DNA from: Flavobacteriales bacterium UBA6051
GTDB taxonomy: Bacteria > Bacteroidota > Bacteroidia > Flavobacteriales_D > Crocinitomicaceae
Assembly (NCBI GenBank): GCA_002427735.1
Contig: DIYP01000016.1
Coordinates: 248,001 to 312,000, forward strand
Reading direction: 5' to 3'
DNA length: 64,000 nucleotides
The translations under genes and the position numbers were made by a program. This document shows positions 45,415 through 54,491 of this stretch, piece after piece (the first letter of the stretch is position 1; each line of letters begins with the position of its first letter). The notes beneath the pieces were generated by a model. The model worked only from the letters and a program-made list of their open reading frames with translations, made no database searches and was not told where the DNA came from.

Positions 45415-47583
45415 ATGAAATCTATTCTTAATTCAATAAAGTCCTGGTACAAAAGAAGACCAAGGCGCAGTAAAATAGGATTGATTTCTTGCTTCATTCT
45501 CTTGATCATATTGTTTTTCGCCAGCTCTATAGCGAAATGGTACATAAATACGTATGGCGAAGATCTTTCTGGAAGGCGCCTCCATCTCAACTCTCTCAGC
45601 ATTAATTACCTTTCCTTTTCTGTAAGCGCGGAAGAATTTACCATGTACGAAGCCAATAAACAAGATACATTTGTTTATGTTGGTGCACTTTACGCGAATA
45701 TGAGTCCCTGGGCTCTTATCGGAGGAGAATATGAGCTTTCTGAACTCTTGATCGATGAACTCAAGGTCCATGTGATTCGGTATGACTCAACATTTAATTT
45801 TTCAGACCTTTCATCTGATGAACCGGCTGATACTACTGCTGAACCCGCTCATTTTTACTTAAACAACTTCCAACTAAAGAACAGTTCAATCCTTTACAGT
45901 GATGCTGTTACTCAGACGGCCTATCCTCTGCATGCGCTTAATATTTCCGTTCCATACTATGCATGGAATAGTAAAAAAACCGAAGCATCTCTGAACTTTT
46001 TACTAGGTGAACGTGGTAAAGTGAACATCTCTGCGGCTATGAATGAGCAGCGACAGGCATATAATGTTGATCTCGAAATGGGAGATATTGATTTGGCCTA
46101 TGGCCAGTCATATTTGCTGGAATTATTCAATATTCAATCAACCAAGGGCTATTTGCATACTGATTTATCTATTCAAGGTAGCCTCAGCAATAGCTTAGAT
46201 ATAAGCACTAAAGGAACCCTTGGACTAACTGCTTTAAATATTACTGATAAGCAAGGAAATCCCTTTTCTTCCATTGATTCTGTTGGTGTAACAATTGACT
46301 CTGTAAATCTTGCCGACAACTACTTTTACTTTTCAGAAACCACCGTACGAAAACCAGTCGCTTACGCTTCATTTAGTAGAGAAAGTTCAAATATTGACTA
46401 TGTACTGCAGCCTGTAATGACCACTTCAACTCATCACGATTCTGTTCAGGTTGAAGAATCCTCGGTTGAGGAAAGCTCACCTTTCTACTTTGGAATTGGC
46501 AAAGCGATTATCGAGCAAGGGACAATTGATTATACAGATCGGACAATGGACCGACCATTTCATTATGTGTTGAGCAATCTCAATGTTTCCACTACCGGTA
46601 TTTCCACAGATAGTGGAAATCTTGCCTCTACCTTTTCAATGATTACGAACGGTAAGGGTACAATTTCTGGAAATTCATCCTTTAGTTTAGTCTCCCCTAA
46701 TAATATGCAACTGAACGCCAAGGTGCGCGATATGGAGTTGTTAAGTCTTTCACCTTACTCCGAATACTACGTTGCGGCTCCAATTATGCAAGGTGTATTT
46801 AATTATGACCTGAGTTTCACAATGACTCCTGAGCATCTTGATAACCAGAATACCTTCGATATTCGAGAGTTAGAATTTGGAAAGAAAATCGTTAGTGATT
46901 CTGCGTATAAAGTGCCTGTTAAGCTAGCATTGGTCCTCATGAAAGATAAGAATGATAACATTCAGTTTGAGGTGCCCATCAGCGGAAATCCATCCGACCC
47001 TGACTTTAAAATTTGGCCTATTGTGGGACAAACATTGAAAAAATTCTTCATTAAAGCAGCATCGAAACCTTTATCAATGGCATCAAGCATTGTTGGTAAG
47101 AACCCTGAAGACGCTGACAAACTTGTGTTCGCATATAGCCAAAACTACCTTGATGAGCAACAGAAAAAAGAATTGGATCGTATTGTTGAATTTCACATGA
47201 AAAAACCTTCGCTAAAATTCAGTTTTGTTCAAATGACCAATCCACAGGAAGAAAAATTGGCAATGGCCATCATTAATGCTAAAAAGCAATTCAACGCAAA
47301 TGATTGGCAAAATGTCTCGAACAACGACCCGTCATTTACCACTTTCCTGAATGACAGAACTGGAGGAGGGACGTTCGAACAAATGTGTATCAAGGTGATC
47401 GGAGAAGGACCTTTGGAAGCGAAGTTGTTAGCACTTCTCTCTGAACGAAATAATCTTGTGATAGACTACTTGAAAAATAAACAGATGCCCGAAACAGCAT
47501 TTGAAGTGCGCACTGTGGACTTGAAAAACATGGGAGAAGAAGCGAAGAAACCACTCTTCAAAATAGAGGTCTCCGTAGATTAA
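45415..47583 (+). CDS. DUF748-family envelope protein
   Basis: A 722-residue protein with one N-terminal membrane helix (~22-42, IGLISCFILLIILFFASSIA) and a large periplasmic beta-rich region. The conserved block FNYDLSFTMTPEHLDNQN (~462) and ELEFGKKIVSD, then VPISGNPSDPDFKIWPIVGQTLKKF, is characteristic of DUF748, a relative of AsmA. The last ~130 residues carry a helical segment (LDEQQKKELDRIVEFHMKK). The family is thought to act in the envelope; the specific role is unknown. It converges on the VWA gene with a four-base stop-codon overlap. Confidence 0.85.
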   Translation: MKSILNSIKSWYKRRPRRSKIGLISCFILLIILFFASSIAKWYINTYGEDLSGRRLHLNSLSINYLSFSVSAEEFTMYEANKQDTFVYVGALYANMSPWALIGGEYELSELLIDELKVHVIRYDSTFNFSDLSSDEPADTTAEPAHFYLNNFQLKNSSILYSDAVTQTAYPLHALNISVPYYAWNSKKTEASLNFLLGERGKVNISAAMNEQRQAYNVDLEMGDIDLAYGQSYLLELFNIQSTKGYLHTDLSIQGSLSNSLDISTKGTLGLTALNITDKQGNPFSSIDSVGVTIDSVNLADNYFYFSETTVRKPVAYASFSRESSNIDYVLQPVMTTSTHHDSVQVEESSVEESSPFYFGIGKAIIEQGTIDYTDRTMDRPFHYVLSNLNVSTTGISTDSGNLASTFSMITNGKGTISGNSSFSLVSPNNMQLNAKVRDMELLSLSPYSEYYVAAPIMQGVFNYDLSFTMTPEHLDNQNTFDIRELEFGKKIVSDSAYKVPVKLALVLMKDKNDNIQFEVPISGNPSDPDFKIWPIVGQTLKKFFIKAASKPLSMASSIVGKNPEDADKLVFAYSQNYLDEQQKKELDRIVEFHMKKPSLKFSFVQMTNPQEEKLAMAIINAKKQFNANDWQNVSNNDPSFTTFLNDRTGGGTFEQMCIKVIGEGPLEAKLLALLSERNNLVIDYLKNKQMPETAFEVRTVDLKNMGEEAKKPLFKIEVSVD

Positions 47584-49016
47584 GGCTGATGCTTAAAAGT
47601 CAATACGCGGATCTCTTGCTTTAAATTATTTTGGGCGTCCGCTAGTTTCATGATCGGAACATAATGTCCCCCGCCCAGCTCAGCAGCTTCACGCATATCT
47701 TCTTCATGGACACTTTTATTTTTAATCCCGACCACGGATAAATTAATGCCTAACTTTTTGTATTTCTTTACGGCTCTTTCGTAGTCATCTGAGTTTCTGT
47801 TAAACGCTCCATCAGTAATAATGATGACATGATTCGTTCCATTGGCAATCATTGACTTCTTGGCCACCTTATAGCCCAATTTGATCCCCTCACCTCCAGA
47901 GGTATATCCAAACGCCTTTAACGCTGCAACTTCTTTCTTAATCTCCTCCTTATTTCCACCCGAAGTAGCTGGCAAAAGCACTCTGGAATCCGATGCATAT
48001 GTCACAATTCCCATCTTATCGATTGGCCGTAACATATCCGTAAGCTGGAATAAAGCGTACTTCATTAACTCAATTTTATCCACTTGTTTCATTGAGGAAG
48101 AAACATCCAAAACAAACACGACGTTAACCGGTTTAAAATATTCAGGATCAAAATTATCCTTATCCAAGTCTGTAAAACTCGGTGGAAGTTCAGCAATTAC
48201 AGTTGAATCAAACTCCGTCTCAATTGTTTCCAACTTTTCCTCAATCTCAATAATGATTTCTGGTTCAGGATCAGGATCAATCGTAGCAATTACATTAGTA
48301 TCCACTGCAGGTGGAAGCGGCGGAACGAATGCTTCATCAGCTTCCAATTCTACCACTATGTAATTACGCTTAAAATTCACATACGCACCCAATTCAGCTG
48401 GGTAGTATCCGGTGTGCGTTGCATAAAAGTAACTTAACCCCAGTGTTGCATCTTCTTTTATCTTCCCATTGCGGTCCGTTTTCTTTTCCCAAATTGGCTG
48501 ACCATTCTGAATCATTGTCACGGTTGACTTTGCCAACTCTTCCCGAGTTTTTTTATCAATGGTTACAACTGTCAAGTCAAACTTATTTGGATCACCTCCT
48601 CCTGGTCTAGATGAAAAATCAGGGCATGCAGTCATTCCACCTGTCGTATTTTGATCTATCTCTCTCAGATTTCCCGTTAGCTTAACCTGAACTGGTTCGG
48701 CTCTATCGCTGGTAAAAATATCTACTCCATAACTAAATCTCCCTTTTACTTTGGGATTGACCTGGAGACGTACTACAATGGAACTATCTTTTTCCATGAT
48801 TTGCTTAGACGTTATGTAGACAACGTCCATGGGTTTCTTAACACTCAATAGCCATTCCTGTTTATTCCCTTTATTGGATAAGACGATATCTACATAACGA
48901 GCTGAATAAGACTCTAAATCTCCGAAATCATGTTTCGTCTTATTGAACTCTACCTGAGCAGAACCCATCAAAACAAAAAACAAGCAAAATGGTATGAGTA
49001 ATAATCGCATGTACAT
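47580..49016 (-). CDS. Exported VWA-domain protein
   Basis: A 478-residue exported protein. The signal peptide ends at about residue 20 (GSAQ); a second ATG at 49010 is equally possible. Residues ~22-130 are an immunoglobulin-like region resembling DUF1573 (EFNKTKHDFGDLESYSARYVDI). Residues ~150-235 form a beta-sandwich with TDRNGKIKED. An acidic linker follows. Residues ~300-470 are a von Willebrand A domain with an intact metal site DVSSSM (~306), a Thr in FGYTSGGEG (~378) and Asp in IITDGAF (~410). VWA domains bind proteins in a metal-dependent way. It stands alone in the window. Confidence 0.85.
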   Translation of the reverse strand: MYMRLLLIPFCLFFVLMGSAQVEFNKTKHDFGDLESYSARYVDIVLSNKGNKQEWLLSVKKPMDVVYITSKQIMEKDSSIVVRLQVNPKVKGRFSYGVDIFTSDRAEPVQVKLTGNLREIDQNTTGGMTACPDFSSRPGGGDPNKFDLTVVTIDKKTREELAKSTVTMIQNGQPIWEKKTDRNGKIKEDATLGLSYFYATHTGYYPAELGAYVNFKRNYIVVELEADEAFVPPLPPAVDTNVIATIDPDPEPEIIIEIEEKLETIETEFDSTVIAELPPSFTDLDKDNFDPEYFKPVNVVFVLDVSSSMKQVDKIELMKYALFQLTDMLRPIDKMGIVTYASDSRVLLPATSGGNKEEIKKEVAALKAFGYTSGGEGIKLGYKVAKKSMIANGTNHVIIITDGAFNRNSDDYERAVKKYKKLGINLSVVGIKNKSVHEEDMREAAELGGGHYVPIMKLADAQNNLKQEIRVLTFKHQP

Positions 49017-49067
49017 TCTATTATCAAAAAACGAACCTAAATGGAAATTGTTACGCCTTTGAAAGAA

Positions 49068-49829
49068 TTAGCGCAAGCAAAAAGCCAGCAATGTTTCGAG
49101 AAATTCTGCTGGCGATTCTGCGTGTACCCAGTGGCCAGCATTTGAAATTGTCTTTACTTCAGAGTCGATGAATTGATTTTCAATATCCTCGATATCTTCG
49201 TCAAGAATGTAATTGGATAATTCTCCTCGAATAAAGAGTGTTGGGGTTACCACTTCTCCTTCCGGCATTGCTGATAAAATGTTTGGCATTTCTCGTTCCA
49301 GCACATTGATATTCATTCTCCAGGCCAAAACTCCTTTTTCTTTCCAGAAAAGATTCTTTAGCAAAAACTGCTTCACACCCTCCGAATCGATATGAACACT
49401 CATTTGTTCCTCGGCTTCCCTGCGCGCTTTAATATTGGGCAAGTCAACCGAACGTATTCCGGCAATAATGTGCTGGTGGTGCATCGGATATTGCTTTAAT
49501 CCCATGTCTACCACAACGAGTTTTTCAAGAATTTCTTCACGCATTTGTGCCACATGCATGGCTACCTTTCCTCCCATTGAATGGCCCACTAAAATGACTT
49601 CTTCCAAACTGAGATCGTCAAATAATTCAAGTACATCTTGAGCCATGAGCTCATATGAAAAATCATCGCTCCAATCCGAATGACCGTGATTGCGTAAATC
49701 CACTAAGATCACTCTAAAATACTCCGCAAGTTTCTTGGCGTGCGATTGCCAATTATCAGAAAATCCAAAGAGCCCATGGAGAATCACAAGAGGTCTACCC
49801 TCTCCCATTTCACGGTAATGCAATTTCAT
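49068..49829 (-). CDS. Alpha/beta hydrolase, YbfF-like esterase
   Basis: A 253-residue cytoplasmic esterase. The oxyanion segment is VILHGLFGFSDNW, the nucleophile is Ser in LVGHSMGGKVAM (~86), the Asp is in RGELSNYILDEDIED (~206) and the His is in SNAGHWVHAESP (~233). The pattern VDLRNHGHSDWSD matches YbfF-type acyl-CoA esterases. Substrate unknown. It is monocistronic. Confidence 0.88.
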   Translation of the reverse strand: MKLHYREMGEGRPLVILHGLFGFSDNWQSHAKKLAEYFRVILVDLRNHGHSDWSDDFSYELMAQDVLELFDDLSLEEVILVGHSMGGKVAMHVAQMREEILEKLVVVDMGLKQYPMHHQHIIAGIRSVDLPNIKARREAEEQMSVHIDSEGVKQFLLKNLFWKEKGVLAWRMNINVLEREMPNILSAMPEGEVVTPTLFIRGELSNYILDEDIEDIENQFIDSEVKTISNAGHWVHAESPAEFLETLLAFCLR

Positions 49830-49980
49830 TTTGTACGTTTGATGATAAAATTAATCAAAAAAGGAGGGATATATCGTTCGCTTCGAAGATGCTCAATACT
49901 CGAGTCTTCCTCTTGAAAAATAATCAAAGTCGAACTTTAAGAAAAGTACTGAATTCTGCGCTCTCAGATAACTATCTCTA

Positions 49981-50472
49981 TTAGTTTAGCAGGCCAGAAA
50001 GAAGATCTAGCAAGTTGGGCAATTTTGTATGCTCCACCGATACACTTGTAGAAGATTCTTCACCAGAAGAAGAATTGTCACCGCCAGAGGTATTCGTTGT
50101 TTCTAAATTTTCTGAATTCGTTTCACCAACAGTAAATTGTCCATTGTTCAATTTAGTGACAGCATTAATTAACTCATCTACGGTTACGGCATTCTTATCG
50201 AATGAGATCTTCGCAATATTTGTAGCACGTTCATCTTCAAAATCAAATTCAACACGTGCTACTCCACCCTCATTCTTTAATTCTTTGCGAATGCTTCCAC
50301 CACAGCCCATTTCACAGACCATGCCGTCAATTTCCATTGTTAAAACCCGATTAGGAATAACAGCAGCTACTTCCGTAGAAGCATCTACATTTGCTTCATC
50401 ATTATCTTTCTTTTCCGAACTACATGCACTTACTAAAACCGTTAGTGCCGCAATAAATAACAAATGTTTCAT
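49981..50472 (-). CDS. Lipoprotein with heavy-metal-associated domain
   Basis: A 163-residue lipoprotein. The lipobox LVSAC at residue ~17 predicts lipid attachment at the Cys. An acidic linker follows, then an HMA fold at ~40-115 with the metal site GMVCEMGCGGSIRKEL. The Cys pair is spaced CxxxC rather than the usual CxxC, a variant I recall from Bacteroidota HMA proteins. The last ~45 residues are Ser/Asn/Glu-rich with a helical end. It probably binds copper or another metal in the periplasm. No transporter gene is next to it. Confidence 0.85.
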   Translation of the reverse strand: MKHLLFIAALTVLVSACSSEKKDNDEANVDASTEVAAVIPNRVLTMEIDGMVCEMGCGGSIRKELKNEGGVARVEFDFEDERATNIAKISFDKNAVTVDELINAVTKLNNGQFTVGETNSENLETTNTSGGDNSSSGEESSTSVSVEHTKLPNLLDLLSGLLN

Positions 50473-50547
50473 GCCGTTGATTTTCGTGTTACTCTAACAA
50501 ATGTACGCTAAAGTGCCTTTACCATAAATGAAAATATGTTAAATATC

Positions 50548-50555
50548 TATCTTTG
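50548..50555 (+). promoter_or_regulatory. -7 box of engB
   Basis: TATCTTTG matches TAnnTTTG exactly, 15 bases before the GTG at 50570. Expected start near 50559, so the leader is about 11 nt. Confidence 0.5.
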
Positions 50556-50569
50556 CCAAAAGAATTAAT

Positions 50570-51175
50570 GTGAAGATCAAAGAAGCTTCCTTTGTGATTT
50601 CCAATACGGATATCAAGAAATGTCCTACTGACGGGAAACCTGAATATGCTTTTATCGGCCGTTCTAATGTGGGTAAGTCGTCTCTAATTAATATGCTTAC
50701 AAACAATTCAAAGCTTGCCAAAACATCAGGAAAACCAGGAAAAACACAGTTGATCAATCACTTCATTATTAATCAAGAGTGGTATTTAGTTGACCTCCCC
50801 GGATATGGCTATGCAAAGGCATCTAAAACCTCAAGAGCTCAGTGGGAAAAGTTCATTGTTGATTACCTGGAAAAACGGGAAACCCTGTTCAATGTTTTTG
50901 TGCTGCTCGATTCACGGTTAGAACCCCAAAAAATCGATCTTGAGTTCATGAATTGGTGTGGTGAAAAGCAGATTCCTTTTTCAATGGTTTTTACGAAAAT
51001 TGATAAGCTTTCCAGTTCTGCACTTCAAAAGAATCTTTCCAGATACAAAAAGGAGATGCAAAAATACTGGGAAGAATTGCCTCCTGTTTTTACAACTTCT
51101 TCCACTTCCAAATTTGGCCGTGAACGACTGTTAAATTATATCGAGCATATCAATTCTTCAGCTCTTCAACAATAG
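50570..51175 (+). CDS. engB: Ribosome-biogenesis GTPase EngB/YsxC
   Basis: A 201-residue GTPase that acts in assembly of the large ribosomal subunit. The G motifs are all present: G1 GRSNVGKSSLI (~30), G2/T in GKPGKTQ, G3 VDLPGYG (~75), G4 FTKIDKL (~140) and G5 STSKFG (~175). The start codon is GTG (50570), since the neighbouring ATG is out of frame, and it is in the normal position for the family. It has an exact -7 box. It lies 62 bp upstream of the metallo-beta-lactamase gene. Confidence 0.95.
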   Translation: MKIKEASFVISNTDIKKCPTDGKPEYAFIGRSNVGKSSLINMLTNNSKLAKTSGKPGKTQLINHFIINQEWYLVDLPGYGYAKASKTSRAQWEKFIVDYLEKRETLFNVFVLLDSRLEPQKIDLEFMNWCGEKQIPFSMVFTKIDKLSSSALQKNLSRYKKEMQKYWEELPPVFTTSSTSKFGRERLLNYIEHINSSALQQ

Positions 51176-51237
51176 GTGACATTAGTCACATTTCGTGTGG
51201 TAGAAATTGCCGATATTTGCAGTACAATTATGTGATT

Positions 51238-52638
51238 ATGATAGTAGAACAATTATATACGAATTGTCTGGCTGAAGCGGCTTACTACATTGAAAGTAAG
51301 GGTGAAGCTGTGGTCATCGACCCACTTCGCGAAACTCAGCCATACATTGATATCGCAACGAACAACGGAGCGACAATCAAATACATTTTTGAGACGCATT
51401 TTCATGCTGACTTTGTTTCAGGACATGTAGATTTGGCGCGCAAAACAGGTGCCTCCATTATTTATGGACCAACAGCCAAACCAGGGTTTGATGCTATTAT
51501 TGCCGAAGACAATCAGGAATTCAAAGTTGGCGATGCCGTAATACGTGTGATTCATACGCCAGGTCATACACAAGAGTCTTCGACTTATCTGTTAATTGAC
51601 GAGGAGGGAAATGAGACTGCATTGTTTACTGGTGATACTCTTTTTCTAGGAGATGTTGGACGTCCTGACCTTGCGGTTAAGACGGATCTTTCACGAGAAG
51701 ATCTTGCCGGAATGTTATTTGATTCATTGCGCAACAAAATTATGCCACTTGCAAATCATTTGACGATATACCCTGGTCATGGAGCGGGATCGGCTTGTGG
51801 CAAGAACATGAGTTCTGAAACCGTCGGAACCCTTGGAGAACAAAAAAAGACGAATTATGCATTGCGCGAGGATATGACCCGCGAGGAGTTTATTAAGGAA
51901 GTAACAGAAGGAATATTACCTCCACCACAGTACTTCCCTAAAAATGCGGTGATGAATAAAATGGGGTATGACGCATTTGAAGACGTATTATCAAAAGGAA
52001 ATCGTGCGTTGTCAATAGATGAGTTCAACTCAAAAGTTGAGGGTGGTGCGTTGATTCTTGACGTCCGCACCCAAGCTGACTTTATCAATGGTTTTATTCC
52101 CGGTTCACTTTTCATCGGTTTGAATGGAACGTTTGCCATGTGGGTAGGTGCTTTGATTGAGGATATACACCAAGAAATTGTTTTGGTTGTCCCAGAAGGT
52201 AAAGAAGAAGAAACCGTTACACGTCTTTCACGGGTTGGATACGATAATGCAGTAGGCTTCCTGAGCGGTGGAATTGAGACCTATACTGCCAATGGTGGAA
52301 AGCTGAATACCATTACTTCTATTTCTGCAGAATCATTGGAAAATATCCTAAATGAAGTAGACATTGTAGATGTCCGTAAACCGGGAGAATACTCGAGTGA
52401 ACACGTTGAAAATGCATTACATTATCCATTGGATTACATGAACGAAAACCTTGATACACTGGATAAGAATAAGACGTATCATATCCATTGTGCGGGAGGG
52501 TACCGCAGTGTAATTGCTATTTCTCTATTAATGAAAAATGGTTATAAAAACCTTGTAGATATTGCAGGTGGCTATGGAGCCATTCAAAAAACAGGTATTT
52601 CCCGGACTGATTTTGTGTGTCCGACTACTGGAAAATAA
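51238..52638 (+). CDS. Metallo-beta-lactamase/rhodanese persulfide-sulfur protein
   Basis: A 466-residue protein. Residues ~1-240 are a metallo-beta-lactamase fold with THFHADFVSGH (~58), HTPGHTQESS (~104), FTGDTLFLGDVGRPD (~133) and YPGHGAGSACG (~180), the motif set of persulfide dioxygenases. Two rhodanese domains follow: the first (~255-355) has no Cys at the active position (VVPEGKEE), the second (~365-460) has HCAGGYRS with the Cys. This arrangement resembles CstB, which handles persulfides in sulfide detoxification. The start is ATG 51238, not the upstream TTG. It ends in a clear terminator. Confidence 0.9.
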   Translation: MIVEQLYTNCLAEAAYYIESKGEAVVIDPLRETQPYIDIATNNGATIKYIFETHFHADFVSGHVDLARKTGASIIYGPTAKPGFDAIIAEDNQEFKVGDAVIRVIHTPGHTQESSTYLLIDEEGNETALFTGDTLFLGDVGRPDLAVKTDLSREDLAGMLFDSLRNKIMPLANHLTIYPGHGAGSACGKNMSSETVGTLGEQKKTNYALREDMTREEFIKEVTEGILPPPQYFPKNAVMNKMGYDAFEDVLSKGNRALSIDEFNSKVEGGALILDVRTQADFINGFIPGSLFIGLNGTFAMWVGALIEDIHQEIVLVVPEGKEEETVTRLSRVGYDNAVGFLSGGIETYTANGGKLNTITSISAESLENILNEVDIVDVRKPGEYSSEHVENALHYPLDYMNENLDTLDKNKTYHIHCAGGYRSVIAISLLMKNGYKNLVDIAGGYGAIQKTGISRTDFVCPTTGK

Positions 52639-52657
52639 ACACCTTCTTTTTTATACG

Positions 52658-52687
52658 AAAACCGATACGTGGGTGTCGGTTTTTTTT
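52658..52687 (+). terminator. Intrinsic terminator after the CstB-like gene
   Basis: ACCGATAC (52661-52668) pairs with GTGTCGGT (52673-52680), with one G-T pair, around a four-base loop; A-rich sequence precedes it and a T-run of seven follows. It lies 20 bp past the stop codon at 52638. Confidence 0.85.
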
Positions 52688-52732
52688 GTGCTTATTTTTA
52701 ATTCTTTTCAGTGGCAATTGCATGGCATTTTA

Positions 52733-52740
52733 TACTTTTG
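52733..52740 (+). promoter_or_regulatory. -7 box of glyS, next to its start codon
   Basis: TACTTTTG matches TAnnTTTG exactly and ends four bases before the ATG at 52745, so transcription should start on or within a base of the A of the ATG. A TTG exists but at a poor distance (12 bp). Confidence 0.5.
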
Positions 52741-52744
52741 AGGC

Positions 52745-54277
52745 ATGCAAAAAGAAGACAACCTGAAAGAAGTAATTTCGCACGCGAAAGAGTATGGATT
52801 CGTTTTTCCTTCATCGGAAATCTATGATGGGCTTTCTGCCACTTATGATTATGGTCAACTTGGCTCTGAGCTAAAAAACAACATCAAATCTTATTGGTGG
52901 AAATCAATGGTCCAAATGCACGAAAACATTGTAGGAATTGATTCTGCCATTTTCATGCATCCTACTACGTGGAAAGCTTCAGGACATGTCGATGCCTTTA
53001 ACGACCCGCTTATTGATAACAAAGATTCTAAAAAGCGCTATCGAGCAGATGTGCTTATTGAAGAACATGTGAATAAGTATGCAGCGAAAATTGAGAAAGA
53101 GGTTAAGAAGGGAATAAAACGTTTTGGAGACGATTTCGATGTAGATCAATTCAAAGCGACAAACCCAAATGTTCTGCGCAATCAGTCAAAAATTGATGAC
53201 ATTGAAAAGCGCATGGCTGAAACGCTTGGGAATGATGATTTGGAAGGTGTTCGAAACCTTATCATCGATCTGGGAATTGTATGCCCGATTTCCGGAACAA
53301 GCAACTGGACAGAAGTACGACAGTTCAACCTGATGTTCTCTACAGAACTAGGGTCGGTTGCTGGAGACGCTGCCAAGATATACTTACGACCTGAAACAGC
53401 ACAAGGAATTTTTGTCAACTTTTTGAATGTTCAAAAAACAGGACGCATGAAGATTCCATTTGGTATTGCTCAAATTGGAAAAGCCTTCAGAAATGAGATT
53501 GTTGCGCGTCAGTTTATTTTCCGCATGCGCGAATTTGAACAAATGGAAATGCAATTTTTTGTCCGTCCTGGAGAAGAGATGAAATGGTACGAATACTGGA
53601 AAGAGCAGCGTATCAATTGGCATAAAAAATTGGGACTTGGCGAAGATAATTATCGCTTCCATGATCATATTAAATTAGCACACTACGCCAATGCAGCTGC
53701 AGACATTGAATTCAACTTTCCTATGGGATTCAAGGAGTTGGAAGGAATTCACTCCAGAACTGACTTTGATTTAATGCAACACGAAGAGCATTCAGGTAAA
53801 AAGCTTCAGTATTTTGATCATGAATTGAACAAGAGTTATGTTCCCTATGTCGTGGAGACATCTATTGGACTTGATCGCATGTTCCTTGCTATCATCAGTA
53901 GCTCTTATAAAAATGAAACGTTGGAAGATGGTTCTTCACGAGCTGTTCTCTCTTTACCGCCAGCATTAGCGCCTTACAAAGTGGCAGTTATGCCATTAAC
54001 CCGAAAGGAAGGCATGCCAGAAAAAGCTCGCGAAGTAATGGAGACATTAAAGTATGACTTCAATTGTCAATACGATGAAAAAGACTCTCCAGGAAAACGC
54101 TATCGACGTCAGGATGCCATCGGGACACCTTTCTGTATTATGATTGACCATCAAACAATGGAGGACAATACGGTAACCATCAGAGACCGCGACACAATGG
54201 AACAAGAGCGCGTTTCAGTTGAAGCTCTTCACGGAATTATTTCAGAAAAAGTCTCTATGACTAAGCTTTTGAAGTAG
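52745..54277 (+). CDS. glyS: Glycine--tRNA ligase, single-chain type
   Basis: A 510-residue class II aminoacyl-tRNA synthetase of the homodimeric alpha2 kind. The N-terminus VISHAKEYGFVFPSSEIYDGLSATYDYG, the motif 2 region FRNEIVARQFIFRMREFEQMEMQ (given here as consecutive conserved landmarks) and motif 3 with GLDRMFLAI (~380) identify it, and the C-terminal anticodon-binding domain begins at ~410 (APYKVAVMPLTRK). Length fits. It charges tRNA-Gly. Start ATG at 52745. It overlaps the converging small membrane protein gene by 17 bp at its 3' end. Confidence 0.95.
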   Translation: MQKEDNLKEVISHAKEYGFVFPSSEIYDGLSATYDYGQLGSELKNNIKSYWWKSMVQMHENIVGIDSAIFMHPTTWKASGHVDAFNDPLIDNKDSKKRYRADVLIEEHVNKYAAKIEKEVKKGIKRFGDDFDVDQFKATNPNVLRNQSKIDDIEKRMAETLGNDDLEGVRNLIIDLGIVCPISGTSNWTEVRQFNLMFSTELGSVAGDAAKIYLRPETAQGIFVNFLNVQKTGRMKIPFGIAQIGKAFRNEIVARQFIFRMREFEQMEMQFFVRPGEEMKWYEYWKEQRINWHKKLGLGEDNYRFHDHIKLAHYANAAADIEFNFPMGFKELEGIHSRTDFDLMQHEEHSGKKLQYFDHELNKSYVPYVVETSIGLDRMFLAIISSSYKNETLEDGSSRAVLSLPPALAPYKVAVMPLTRKEGMPEKAREVMETLKYDFNCQYDEKDSPGKRYRRQDAIGTPFCIMIDHQTMEDNTVTIRDRDTMEQERVSVEALHGIISEKVSMTKLLK

Positions 54278-54491
54278 TTTTAGATCTTCTTCGAATTATT
54301 TGAATCAGCAAGTAAATGAGGTAAATCCATGGTGCTCCATGCATCGCCAAGTCGAACCAATCAATGGCTTCCATTGTGCGACTATACCATATATTCTGAA
54401 GCTGCTTCCATATATGGGGATGCGGGCTAAATGGTGCCAGGCCTAGCGTAAGGCAGGCAAAAATGGTTAACAATAAGGGCGACGTTTTCAT
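54261..54491 (-). CDS. Small two-TM membrane protein
   Basis: A 76-residue protein with a hydrophobic N-terminus (KTSPLLLTIFACLTLGLAPF) and a second hydrophobic helix (WIYLIYLLIQII) ending in a basic tail. The motif PHPHIWKQLQNIW lies between them. I recall this kind of small protein encoded after sterol-desaturase genes in Bacteroidota, but its function is unknown. The ATG at 54491 overlaps the stop of the hydroxylase gene as ATGA, a strong coupling sign. The longer frame from 54527 lies within the upstream gene and is rejected. The 3' end overlaps glyS by 17 bp in the opposite direction. Confidence 0.75.
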   Translation of the reverse strand: MKTSPLLLTIFACLTLGLAPFSPHPHIWKQLQNIWYSRTMEAIDWFDLAMHGAPWIYLIYLLIQIIRRRSKTTSKA

